Shown one piece after another: positions 1 through 6,817 of a stretch of 64,000 bases of DNA. The stretch covers positions 86,985 to 150,984 of the forward strand of contig CAZMGM010000002.1 in NCBI GenBank assembly GCA_964565865.1, in the 5' to 3' direction. Numbering within the stretch: the first letter of the stretch is position 1; every line of letters begins with the position of its first letter. A program made the position numbers and the translations under genes. This stretch comes from CBDAPI01 sp964565865. Its GTDB lineage: Bacteria > Acidobacteriota > UBA6911 > RPQK01 > CBDAPI01. The notes under the pieces were generated by a model, which had not been told where the DNA came from, searched no databases, and was given only the letters and a program-made list of their open reading frames with translations.

Positions 1-556
1 TCCTGTGGGCGACCACGTTTGCTTCCGGTGGAATCGCTGCCTGGATCGAATGTACCGGGAGTGAAAACATCTGAAAGTTCGAGCCGCCTGGGAACTCTTC
101 GAAGGTACCGTTCTCGTGCAGGATTCCGGCACGAGTTTCCAGAACGGTACCCGAGCCTCCAATGGCTGGGATCGAGTGGCATTGAGCACAGGATCGACCA
201 TTGTAGACGGGCCCCAGGCCCTCTGCCGCATCCTCCACCTCCAGAAAGTCTTCCAGGCCTAGTCGGAACAGTTCGAATTCCTGCGCGGAGATCCCGCCGA
301 CCGGATCTCCCATGAATGTCCCCTTCACGATGTCAACCGCACGGCCAGTCTTCATGTCAGCTGCACGGACAGTCTTCATGTCAGCCGTACGGCCAGTCTT
401 CACGGGGTGGCCCTGTTTTCTCCTGGTTCTCCTCTGAAATCCGAACACAGCACTTGCAGCGAACACTACGACCAGGACACAAATGACGAACGGCTGCCAT
501 GGGGGTGTTCTCTGTCGCTGGTTTCTCGTTTCTCGTTTTCTGCGGTGCTGATCCAT
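1..556 (-). CDS. DUF1111 di-heme oxidoreductase-like protein, 3' end outside window
   Basis: Read on the minus strand from ATG 556, which has a good Shine-Dalgarno (AGGAGA, about 7 bases upstream). The protein begins MDQHRRKRETRNQ, then has one hydrophobic segment (residues about 20-40, VLVVVFAASAVF), so it is anchored in the membrane or secreted. A repeated octapeptide linker (residues about 52-75) follows, then the DUF1111 start: GLGPVYNGRSCAQCHSIPAI, a c-type haem site CxxCH. DUF1111 proteins (MauG/di-haem peroxidase relatives) carry two haems; the second site should lie beyond base 1. The gene starts 11 bases after the cupredoxin stop and sits downstream of a porin, so the three look co-transcribed. 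Function is inferred to be periplasmic redox chemistry; the substrate is unknown. The frame is open to the window edge. Confidence 0.8.
   Translation of the reverse strand, partial: MDQHRRKRETRNQRQRTPPWQPFVICVLVVVFAASAVFGFQRRTRRKQGHPVKTGRTADMKTVRAADMKTGRAVDIVKGTFMGDPVGGISAQEFELFRLGLEDFLEVEDAAEGLGPVYNGRSCAQCHSIPAIGGSGTVLETRAGILHENGTFEEFPGGSNFQMFSLPVHSIQAAIPPEANVVAHR
332..403 (-). repeat. Three tandem 24-bp repeats inside the DUF1111 gene
   Basis: Units at 332-355, 356-379 and 380-403 differ at only a few bases. In the protein they give three octapeptides of the type KTxRxxDM (KTGRTADM, KTVRAADM, KTGRAVDI). They lie between the N-terminal membrane segment and the haem domain, so they form a basic linker of variable length. 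The 24-base unit preserves frame. Confidence 0.85.
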
Positions 557-567
557 CGCCTGTCTCC

Positions 568-969
568 TCATTCTTTAAAGCCCGGTCCATGCACAGTACT
601 AGAGCTGGGAGCGACTCGGATGACCCCACGCATGGATGCATGTCCTGCGCCACATGAGCGAGAGCATTCGAAACGGTACCGACCGGGTTTTTCGGCCTGG
701 AAGGTAACCTTTGCTTTTCCCTCACCCCGGGGTGGAATCCGAACATCAGTGTCGGTCCCGACGATCCTGAACCCGTGTGTGACATCCTGGCTGGTCAACA
801 CGATTTCGATGGTAGTTCCTGCGTGCATGTTGATCCTGGAAGGCACAAATTTAAAGCGTCTCGCCTTGACTTTGACTTGTTGAACAGGGTTGCCCCTCTC
901 CGGCTGCCCTTCACCCTCCATTCCGGTCAGGCCAACCAGCAGCACCCAAAGAACCATAATAAGCTTCAC
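568..969 (-). CDS. Secreted small cupredoxin with CuA-type (COX2-like) copper site
   Basis: This 133-residue protein starts at GTG 969 behind AGGAG. It has an N-terminal signal peptide (about residues 1-20) and a single cupredoxin domain. The C-terminal motif CSRSCGAGHASM (Cys102, Cys106, His110, Met113) with His65 upstream (DVTHGF) matches the CuA ligand pattern of cytochrome c oxidase subunit II and nitrous-oxide reductase, H...CxxxCxxxHxxM. The Glu normally between the two Cys in COX2 is replaced (CSRSC). It lacks the transmembrane hairpin of real COX2, so it is a free periplasmic electron carrier or copper protein. It lies between the porin gene and the DUF1111 di-haem gene, suggesting electron exchange with the latter (inference). 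Confidence 0.8.
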   Translation of the reverse strand: MKLIMVLWVLLVGLTGMEGEGQPERGNPVQQVKVKARRFKFVPSRINMHAGTTIEIVLTSQDVTHGFRIVGTDTDVRIPPRGEGKAKVTFQAEKPGRYRFECSRSCGAGHASMRGVIRVAPSSSTVHGPGFKE

Positions 970-1103
970 TTTCGCGCTCCTCAGGGATACTGCTTTCCCC
1001 TATCCGTAGCCCAGAAATAGCGGATTTGATCCGGATGGGCTCCTTTGACGTCTGGCAGCCCGTAGTGGAATACCCGCTGTCTTGCTTCTCATTCCAGGTA
1101 CGG

Positions 1104-2492
1104 TCAAAACCACCAGCCGATCCCAAAGTTCCAACGATTGGGTACGCGTACTACAGAACTCTCATTTCTCATCAGGTTATAGTCGAACTTGAAGGCGATG
1201 TCGGGATGGGGAAAGTAGGTCAGCCCCAGCACGTGTGCGGAACGGTCGAACTGCTCGAGAGGGAGAAAGCCCGCCGGCATGCGGTACTGTGTATCAAAGT
1301 CTTCGTATCTGTAAAAAGAGACCAGTTGATGCCGCAGTTCCAGGGGAAGCAGCTGAACCCCTCCTTCCAGGTAGAAGCCTCGCATCCTTTCGGCAATGTT
1401 GGGGTTGATGCCGCTATGCAGCTGCCGTGCACGGCTGATCTCGGCAGCATCCGTAAGATCCGTAATAGCGAATTGACCACGGGTTGAGAGCCGATTCCAG
1501 CGCCACTCTCCATCAAACTCGAAGATCTTCATTCGACCTGAGAGATCGAAATCAAATCCGGTATTGCCCGCCCAGAAACTCGCCCCCAGATTCACATTGG
1601 GGATCCCGGCATACTCGAGGCGCCCCACACCGGCCATATGGCTGGCGTTGTCAAAGAATCCCTTCTGGAGGCCACCAGGGAAGCCTTCTTCTGCGGAAAA
1701 AAAGGATGCGTTCATACTACTCATCCCAAAAGCCTTGAACGAAAAACCCTTGCCCAAATCTCCTACCAGTCCCGCTCCTTGGCTGAACCAGGTAGTTGGG
1801 ATAATCACAGTATCGACGAAAGGTCTCTCTACACCGTTAAAACTGGAAGGTTCGTGCCGTTCGTTCACGATCCCCATGGGAGTGATCATCATTCCAGCCC
1901 GAAAGCTGAAACCAGGATGGAGTATGAAATCGAGATAGGCTTGTTCCAGTTCAAGCTCTCCACTCTCTTCGCCCCCCTCGATCAGCGCATGCTCTAGCTC
2001 AAGCTCCCCAACAAAGCGGATTCGGTCATTGAACTGATGTCCGAAGAGAAGTACAAAGCGATGGAAGTCCAGAACCGTGGGATTGATGTTGTCATGGTTC
2101 AAGTGCATATCCATGTAACCTCCGTAGGGCTCCCTTCGAGGTTCATCCGGATCGACTACAACCACCCGCTCCTGTTCAACCGTCTCCGTGGTCGACATCT
2201 CGGTCTCAGCCCTGGTCTCAGCTTCAACTTCGGCTACCAGTTCCCGAACCTCCCCAGACAGCGAATGCGAAGCCTCCATCAGACGCTCTGACTGCTCCTT
2301 GGGCACCAGTTTTGCCAGACCGGTAAGGATCTTCTCCATGCCCTTTTCCACTCGTGAAAGCCTGGCCTCGAGGTCGTTCAGACGCCCTTCTACCTCAGAG
2401 ACCGTCGCGGTTTTCTGGCGGGGACCGCCCTGCCCCGACACTGGAACTAAGAAGAGAAAGATACTCAGTAAGAAAACCAGTCTAGAGCTCAC
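1104..2492 (-). CDS. Outer-membrane porin with N-terminal coiled coil
   Basis: I prefer GTG 2492, which follows GGAG at suitable spacing, over the TTG at 2504. A signal peptide (VFLLSIFLFLVPVSGQG) is followed by a heptad-rich stretch (EVEGRLNDLEARLSRVEKGM). That arrangement is typical of porins whose coiled coil spans the periplasm. An acidic/Thr-rich linker follows, then about 340 residues of alternating amphipathic strands rich in Gly and aromatic residues, ending in Phe (GIGWWF), the usual C-terminal signal for BAM insertion. It resembles phosphate-selective porin O/P or related carbohydrate/anion porins, but the substrate cannot be assigned. It is first in an operon with the CuA protein and the DUF1111 protein. 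Confidence 0.75.
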   Translation of the reverse strand: MSSRLVFLLSIFLFLVPVSGQGGPRQKTATVSEVEGRLNDLEARLSRVEKGMEKILTGLAKLVPKEQSERLMEASHSLSGEVRELVAEVEAETRAETEMSTTETVEQERVVVVDPDEPRREPYGGYMDMHLNHDNINPTVLDFHRFVLLFGHQFNDRIRFVGELELEHALIEGGEESGELELEQAYLDFILHPGFSFRAGMMITPMGIVNERHEPSSFNGVERPFVDTVIIPTTWFSQGAGLVGDLGKGFSFKAFGMSSMNASFFSAEEGFPGGLQKGFFDNASHMAGVGRLEYAGIPNVNLGASFWAGNTGFDFDLSGRMKIFEFDGEWRWNRLSTRGQFAITDLTDAAEISRARQLHSGINPNIAERMRGFYLEGGVQLLPLELRHQLVSFYRYEDFDTQYRMPAGFLPLEQFDRSAHVLGLTYFPHPDIAFKFDYNLMRNESSVVRVPNRWNFGIGWWF

Positions 2493-2532
2493 ATTTTTCT
2501 CCAACGGAAGAGTTTTTAGATGTCTAAGAAAA

Positions 2533-2561
2533 ATTTTAGCCTAGACTAAATAATGGGTCAA
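2533..2561 (-). promoter_or_regulatory. Sigma70-type promoter of the porin operon
   Basis: Read on the minus strand: TTGACC (2561-2556), a 17-base spacer, then TAAAAT (2538-2533). Both hexamers are close to consensus with ideal spacing. Transcription would start near 2526, leaving a leader of about 30 bases to GTG 2492. Confidence 0.65.
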
Positions 2562-2636
2562 ACCAAATACTAAACCGGCCGCAGGGGTTGAGTTCACAAG
2601 CGCCAGGCTTGCGCCCGCGACTTTCTGCCAGAGGTT

Positions 2637-3905
2637 TTGCTTGCACTGGAGGCAGATACGATTCGGTTTGGAAGTACTGAGTCAGCCCGAGTTATGGGTG
2701 GATTGAAAAGGGTCAAGGCCTTCCTCGGACTTCAGCCTAGCATTGTCGCTCTCCTGACCATGGTTGTCCTGGTTGGAATGGGCGAGCGCATGGCAGAGCG
2801 GTTTCTTCCCCTCTACCTCATTGCGCTCGGGGGCGGGGTGATGGCGGTCGGGCTGTTAGGGGCGATGGACAATCTCTTGTCTGCACTCTACTCGTATCCC
2901 GGCGGCTACCTGGCGGAGCGGCTGGGCACCAAGCCCGCTCTTCTGCTGTTCAACCTCATGGCCATAGCGGGATACTTGATCGTTATAGTAATCCCCAGAT
3001 GGGAGGCGGTGATTCTAGGGGCCCTGCTTTTTCTGAGCTGGACTGCCGTATCTCTTCCCGCAACCATGGAACTGGTGGCCCGGGTTTTGCCGCGCACGAA
3101 AAGAGCTATGGGAGTCTCCATGCACTCGCTGGTGCGCAGAATCCCCATGGCCGCAGGTCCTATCCTGGGTGGCATCTGCGTAGATTACTGGGGTACCGTC
3201 GATGGACTCCGCATCGCATTCCTTGGAGCTCTCGGACTGGCGGGTCTTTCGGCCTTCCTCCAGCACTTGTACATCTCCGAGGATGCGGCCGCAAGGCATT
3301 GCAGTACGGTGCCGGAGGCAAACCCTTTCAAACTGATGCAACAGATGTCTCCAGCCCTGAGAAGCCTGTTGGTCTCTGACATACTTATTCGGTTCTGCGA
3401 GCAGATCCCCAATGCTTTTGTAGTCCTGTGGTGTATGGATCGGATCTCCCGGCCCGTTTCGGGTTTTCAGTTTGGATTTTTGACCAGCGTTGAAATGGCT
3501 ACGGCAATCATTATCTATATCCCAGTAGCCTATTTTGCAGATCGAGGGCTCAAGAAGCCTTTTGTGCTGGTGACTTTTATTTTCTTCACGTTTTTCCCGC
3601 TGGTGTTGATGTTTTCGCGTTCCTTCTGGCCCCTGGTCGGTGCCTTTGTCATCCGGGGCCTCAAGGAATTTGGCGAACCGACCCGCAAGTCGCTGATACT
3701 CGACCTGGCTCCAGATGGCCGGAAAGCAGGTATGTTCGGGCTGTACTACCTTCTCCGTGATGTGGTCGTCTCGGCTGGAGCCCTGGGAGGGGCATTCCTG
3801 TGGGCTATCGGACCTGAAGTCAATCTTATCACCGCCTTCGCCTTTGGCGTCCTGGGAACTGTCTGGTTCGCCCTGCAGGGGAAAGACTTAAGCAGGCCCC
3901 AGTGA
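2637..3905 (+). CDS. MFS transporter
   Basis: A polytopic membrane protein of about 400-420 residues with roughly twelve hydrophobic segments. It contains the signature loop between TM2 and TM3 (GYLAERLGTKPALL), and a second similar loop (ADRGLKKPFVL) at the half-way repeat, both typical of the major facilitator superfamily. Substrate is unknown. The listed start is TTG 2637, whose AGAGG is only about 2 bases away. ATG 2694 (MGGLKRVK) would give a 403-residue protein and is equally plausible. The gene is divergent from the porin operon and is followed after 61 bases by larE, which has its own promoter. Confidence 0.8.
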   Translation: MLALEADTIRFGSTESARVMGGLKRVKAFLGLQPSIVALLTMVVLVGMGERMAERFLPLYLIALGGGVMAVGLLGAMDNLLSALYSYPGGYLAERLGTKPALLLFNLMAIAGYLIVIVIPRWEAVILGALLFLSWTAVSLPATMELVARVLPRTKRAMGVSMHSLVRRIPMAAGPILGGICVDYWGTVDGLRIAFLGALGLAGLSAFLQHLYISEDAAARHCSTVPEANPFKLMQQMSPALRSLLVSDILIRFCEQIPNAFVVLWCMDRISRPVSGFQFGFLTSVEMATAIIIYIPVAYFADRGLKKPFVLVTFIFFTFFPLVLMFSRSFWPLVGAFVIRGLKEFGEPTRKSLILDLAPDGRKAGMFGLYYLLRDVVVSAGALGGAFLWAIGPEVNLITAFAFGVLGTVWFALQGKDLSRPQ

Positions 3906-3928
3906 AGGAATCCAGGGCCCGGGAGCGG

Positions 3929-3958
3929 TTGACGCCTCGAAAACAGCAGCGATAGAAT
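3929..3958 (+). promoter_or_regulatory. Promoter of larE, positioned for a leaderless transcript
   Basis: TTGACG (3929-3934), an 18-base spacer and TAGAAT (3953-3958). The -10 ends 8 bases before the larE ATG (3967), so transcription would begin at or next to the start codon. No Shine-Dalgarno precedes that ATG. Confidence 0.5.
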
Positions 3959-3966
3959 TCACGGGA

Positions 3967-4815
3967 ATGCCCCCCTTGCAACGAAAGGTCTCAGAATTGC
4001 GGAGACTCCTATGTGCCTTTGAAAAGGTGCTGGTCTGTTTCTCCGGCGGTGTAGATTCCAGTTATCTGCTGGCTGAGGCGGTGCGCGCGCTGGACGGGGG
4101 CGCAGTCGCCTTCACCGCTGTTTCAACCAGTCTGGCCCCCTGGGAGGGCGAAGAAGCAGCTGGGCTGGCCAGGCGTCTGGGTGCCCGACATCTGTTGGTC
4201 GAGACTCAAGAAGTCGACGACCCGCGCTATGCAGCCAATCCCGTCAATCGATGTTACTTCTGTAAGAAGGAAGTTTACGGGGTTGCCGTTGAACAGGCCG
4301 GTCAAATGGGGATTGACTACGTTCTGGATGGATTCAACCGGGATGACCGTGGGGACCACCGGCCAGGACGAAAAGCGGCCCGAGAATACGGAATTCTGTC
4401 GCCGCTCGACGATTTGGAGTTTGGAAAAGACGAGATACGGAGGGCAGCCCGGCAGATTGGTCTCCCCGTCTGGGACAAGCCTGCTCTGGCCTGTCTATCC
4501 AGTCGTTTTCCCTACGGGACCAAAATCACACAGGAAAGACTGCAACAGGTTGCCGAGTGCGAAAAGGTCCTCCGCGAGTTCGGCTTCCGACATTTTCGCG
4601 TTCGTTACCACGATGCGGTCGCACGCATCGAAGTTGGTTCGGACGAACTGCCGAGACTTTTCCAGCCCGAGATTATGGAGACTCTTGTTGAGCGTTTTCG
4701 CGGGTCGGGTTTTACCTACGTGACGGTGGATCTGCAGGGATACCGAACCGGCTCAATGAACGAGACCGTTACGGGCGGAAGGAAGGTCGTCCAACTGGAA
4801 ACCGCCTCCAAATAA
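3967..4815 (+). CDS. larE: LarE-like ATP-dependent sulfur transferase (nickel-pincer cofactor synthesis)
   Basis: The 282-residue protein has the PP-loop pyrophosphatase motif SGGVDS (residues 26-31) and the LarE landmarks NRCYFCK (Cys96, Cys99) and ACLSSRFPYG (Cys175). LarE transfers sulfur onto the adenylylated nicotinate-derived precursor of the nickel-pincer nucleotide cofactor used by lactate racemase (LarA) relatives. Lactobacillus LarE sacrifices the single Cys equivalent to Cys175. LarE proteins with a CxxC plus that Cys are reported to bind a 4Fe-4S cluster, and this protein has all three. No larA, larB or larC lies in the window, so partners must be elsewhere. Length is normal for the family. 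Confidence 0.85.
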   Translation: MPPLQRKVSELRRLLCAFEKVLVCFSGGVDSSYLLAEAVRALDGGAVAFTAVSTSLAPWEGEEAAGLARRLGARHLLVETQEVDDPRYAANPVNRCYFCKKEVYGVAVEQAGQMGIDYVLDGFNRDDRGDHRPGRKAAREYGILSPLDDLEFGKDEIRRAARQIGLPVWDKPALACLSSRFPYGTKITQERLQQVAECEKVLREFGFRHFRVRYHDAVARIEVGSDELPRLFQPEIMETLVERFRGSGFTYVTVDLQGYRTGSMNETVTGGRKVVQLETASK

Positions 4816-4954
4816 AAGACGGTACCAGAGTCGGGCAGAAGATGTCAGACATGAGAGTCGCAGAAGTGCACTACGCCGAGCTGCGAATGTGAACTGGCAC
4901 CGAGTCGGTTTCTATGGTTCTCTAGGCTATTCACACGGCCTCGGGCATGGGCTG

Positions 4955-6088
4955 CTAGAGTGCCAGGGCGTGCTGGCTCAGGCGCTGGCAACCTTCTGCT
5001 GTGATCAGGTAGTTGTGCTCGAGCCGTATTCCTCCAATTCCCTCCACATAGAGCCCGGGCTCTAGAGTTACGATGTCCCCTTCCTGCAACTGGTCTTTGC
5101 TTTCCGCCGCTAGAACGGGGGGTTCGGGATGGGCCAGGCCGATCCCATGGCCGGCATGGTGAACCAGGCCGCCGTAGCCGAGGGTTTTCAGTTCAGCAGT
5201 GACACCGTCATAGACGCGGCTGGCCGCCACACCGGACAGAAGTGTTTGCTCTCCCTTCCGTAGGGCGGAACGGCACACTTCGAACAGCTCCACGAAACGT
5301 GGATCCTGTTTTACTCCAACACAGATTGTACTGGTGGTATCTCCACGGTAGCCGCCCATCACAACCGAAAAGTCCAGAATAAAGGAGTCTCCTTCTTGAA
5401 GAGTGTAACTGGTTGGGAGGCCCCCCAGTTTGGGCCGGGCGGCATTGACGGCCCGGAAGTCACCGTAAACGATAGACGGCTTGTCGGCCATCTGCAGAGA
5501 CGCCTTCTGCACCTCCAGGTAGACGTCGAATTCTGAGATACCTGGCCCGATAACCTGGCGGGCCCTTTCGTGACCCGCCTCGGCAGCCCGAAGGCATTTC
5601 TGAATCAGGGCCACTTCGTCCGGTTCCTTGCGGCGGCGCAATGAACGAATCACCGTGCCAAGGTCAACACCTGAACCGCGGGCGTTAATGACCGACTTCA
5701 GGGCGGCCAGGGGGAAAACAGCCTCTTCCACCAGTCCCGGGGCCGTACCCAGACGTTCTACGCCCCGACTCAGCAACTCCTCCAACATCTGGTCCCGGTT
5801 CACGATCGAGTGTGCGTGGTCGTACCATGTGCCGACGATTTCCTCATCGATAACCGGCGGCGATGATGCTGATCGAAATGCGAGATTGTCGCAGAGCAGG
5901 GTCGCCCTACCCTCTCTCTCCAGGATCAGGAAAGCTCTTTCGCCGGAAGACCAGCTAAACGGATCGATCCAGAAATTAGAAAAATAATGGACGTGTCGAG
6001 GATCAGCGACCAGAACCCAGGCGGCATGCTCCGGGAGGGTTCCCCACAGTCGCTCTCTTCTTGACAGACATCCTTCCCTAGTCAGCAT
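4955..6088 (-). CDS. M24-family metallopeptidase (Xaa-Pro aminopeptidase-like)
   Basis: The creatinase-like N-terminal half carries no metal ligands. The C-terminal pita-bread domain carries the five ligands of the family: Asp in ILDFSVV, Asp in RGDTTST, His in HHAGHGIGL, Glu in LEPGLY and Glu in IRLEHN. It should bind two metal ions and cleave an Xaa-Pro bond or act on a related small amide. The longer open frame from 6139 overlaps the upstream rraA-like gene, so I chose ATG 6088, 7 bases after that stop. That start has no clear Shine-Dalgarno, so translational coupling is likely. It forms a minus-strand run with the RraA-like protein and formate-THF ligase. Confidence 0.8.
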   Translation of the reverse strand: MLTREGCLSRRERLWGTLPEHAAWVLVADPRHVHYFSNFWIDPFSWSSGERAFLILEREGRATLLCDNLAFRSASSPPVIDEEIVGTWYDHAHSIVNRDQMLEELLSRGVERLGTAPGLVEEAVFPLAALKSVINARGSGVDLGTVIRSLRRRKEPDEVALIQKCLRAAEAGHERARQVIGPGISEFDVYLEVQKASLQMADKPSIVYGDFRAVNAARPKLGGLPTSYTLQEGDSFILDFSVVMGGYRGDTTSTICVGVKQDPRFVELFEVCRSALRKGEQTLLSGVAASRVYDGVTAELKTLGYGGLVHHAGHGIGLAHPEPPVLAAESKDQLQEGDIVTLEPGLYVEGIGGIRLEHNYLITAEGCQRLSQHALAL

Positions 6089-6095
6089 CGACACT

Positions 6096-6782
6096 TTAAT
6101 GTGTAAATCGCCTGTAGATCTCGCCCAGTGAAGCTCCATCCTTCACGCAGTCCCGCAGCCCACTTTCCCGCTCCGTGATTTCTGCGGAAAGGCCTGCCAG
6201 CTTTTCCCGTCCTTCTTCCGGGACCTTGATGACCCCATTTAGGTCCCCGTGGAGGAGATCCCCGGGTTCGATGTCGAGGCCACAAACTGTAACGGGAACC
6301 TGCACGCGCACGATTTCAAAATTGGCGTGACTGACAACGAGGCCTCGGGCAAACAGGTGAAAACCCATTGCGGCCACCTCATCGAGATCGCGAACCCCGG
6401 CGTCGCTGACGAGACCAACGCCGCCAAACCTCTGAAACAGTGTGGACAACACGTCACCGCAATGGGTGGCAAAGTCACTGTGTGGTCCGGCCTCCTGGAT
6501 CACAATGACTCCAGGTCCAGGGAGGTCCTGCAGTGCTTCGCACATTTTGAGAAACCGGGAAACGGACTTTCCCCGGGCCCCTGCCTGAGGGGCCATGGTC
6601 ACGGCCTGGGCAGTGACCGCAAACCCGCACATGGTCCCCAGCTGTGGAGTCAGGCAACGCAGGCGGAGATCCGTAAATCCCTGAATCCTGTTTCGCACTC
6701 CCAGCTGCTCTACCGCATTGGACAGGGTTGGTGTATCGATTCGCGCTAGCTCTTTGACGAGTTCGGAAGATGTATCAGACAC
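6096..6782 (-). CDS. RraA-like / 4-hydroxy-4-methyl-2-oxoglutarate aldolase family protein
   Basis: A 228-residue single-domain protein with a strong Shine-Dalgarno (AAGGAGG, 9 bases before ATG 6782). Family marks are GVGLVSDAGVRDLDE, containing the G-x-R-D substrate/metal region, and DIEPGDLLHGDLNGV near the C terminus. The fold is shared by the RNase E regulator RraA and HMG/CHA aldolases; without an RNase E context an aldolase-like or decarboxylase role is more probable. It lies between fhs and an M24 peptidase in one direction, which hints at a small catabolic unit, but the substrate is not identifiable. Confidence 0.75.
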   Translation of the reverse strand: MSDTSSELVKELARIDTPTLSNAVEQLGVRNRIQGFTDLRLRCLTPQLGTMCGFAVTAQAVTMAPQAGARGKSVSRFLKMCEALQDLPGPGVIVIQEAGPHSDFATHCGDVLSTLFQRFGGVGLVSDAGVRDLDEVAAMGFHLFARGLVVSHANFEIVRVQVPVTVCGLDIEPGDLLHGDLNGVIKVPEEGREKLAGLSAEITERESGLRDCVKDGASLGEIYRRFTH

Positions 6783-6817
6783 TTATGTTCCTCCTTAATA
6801 ATGGCAACCGGGTTTCC

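Noticed and set aside
469..785. A 134-codon minus-strand frame (381-785) and a plus-strand frame (407-883) over the first operon.
   Set aside because: Both are out of frame with the cupredoxin and DUF1111 genes, which have signal peptides, haem or copper motifs and proper ribosome-binding sites.
4885..4915. The string GGCACCGAGTCGG after larE resembles the 3' hairpin of a Cas9 tracrRNA.
   Set aside because: No cas gene, repeat array or other tracrRNA part is nearby. The match is a short palindrome likely to occur by chance.
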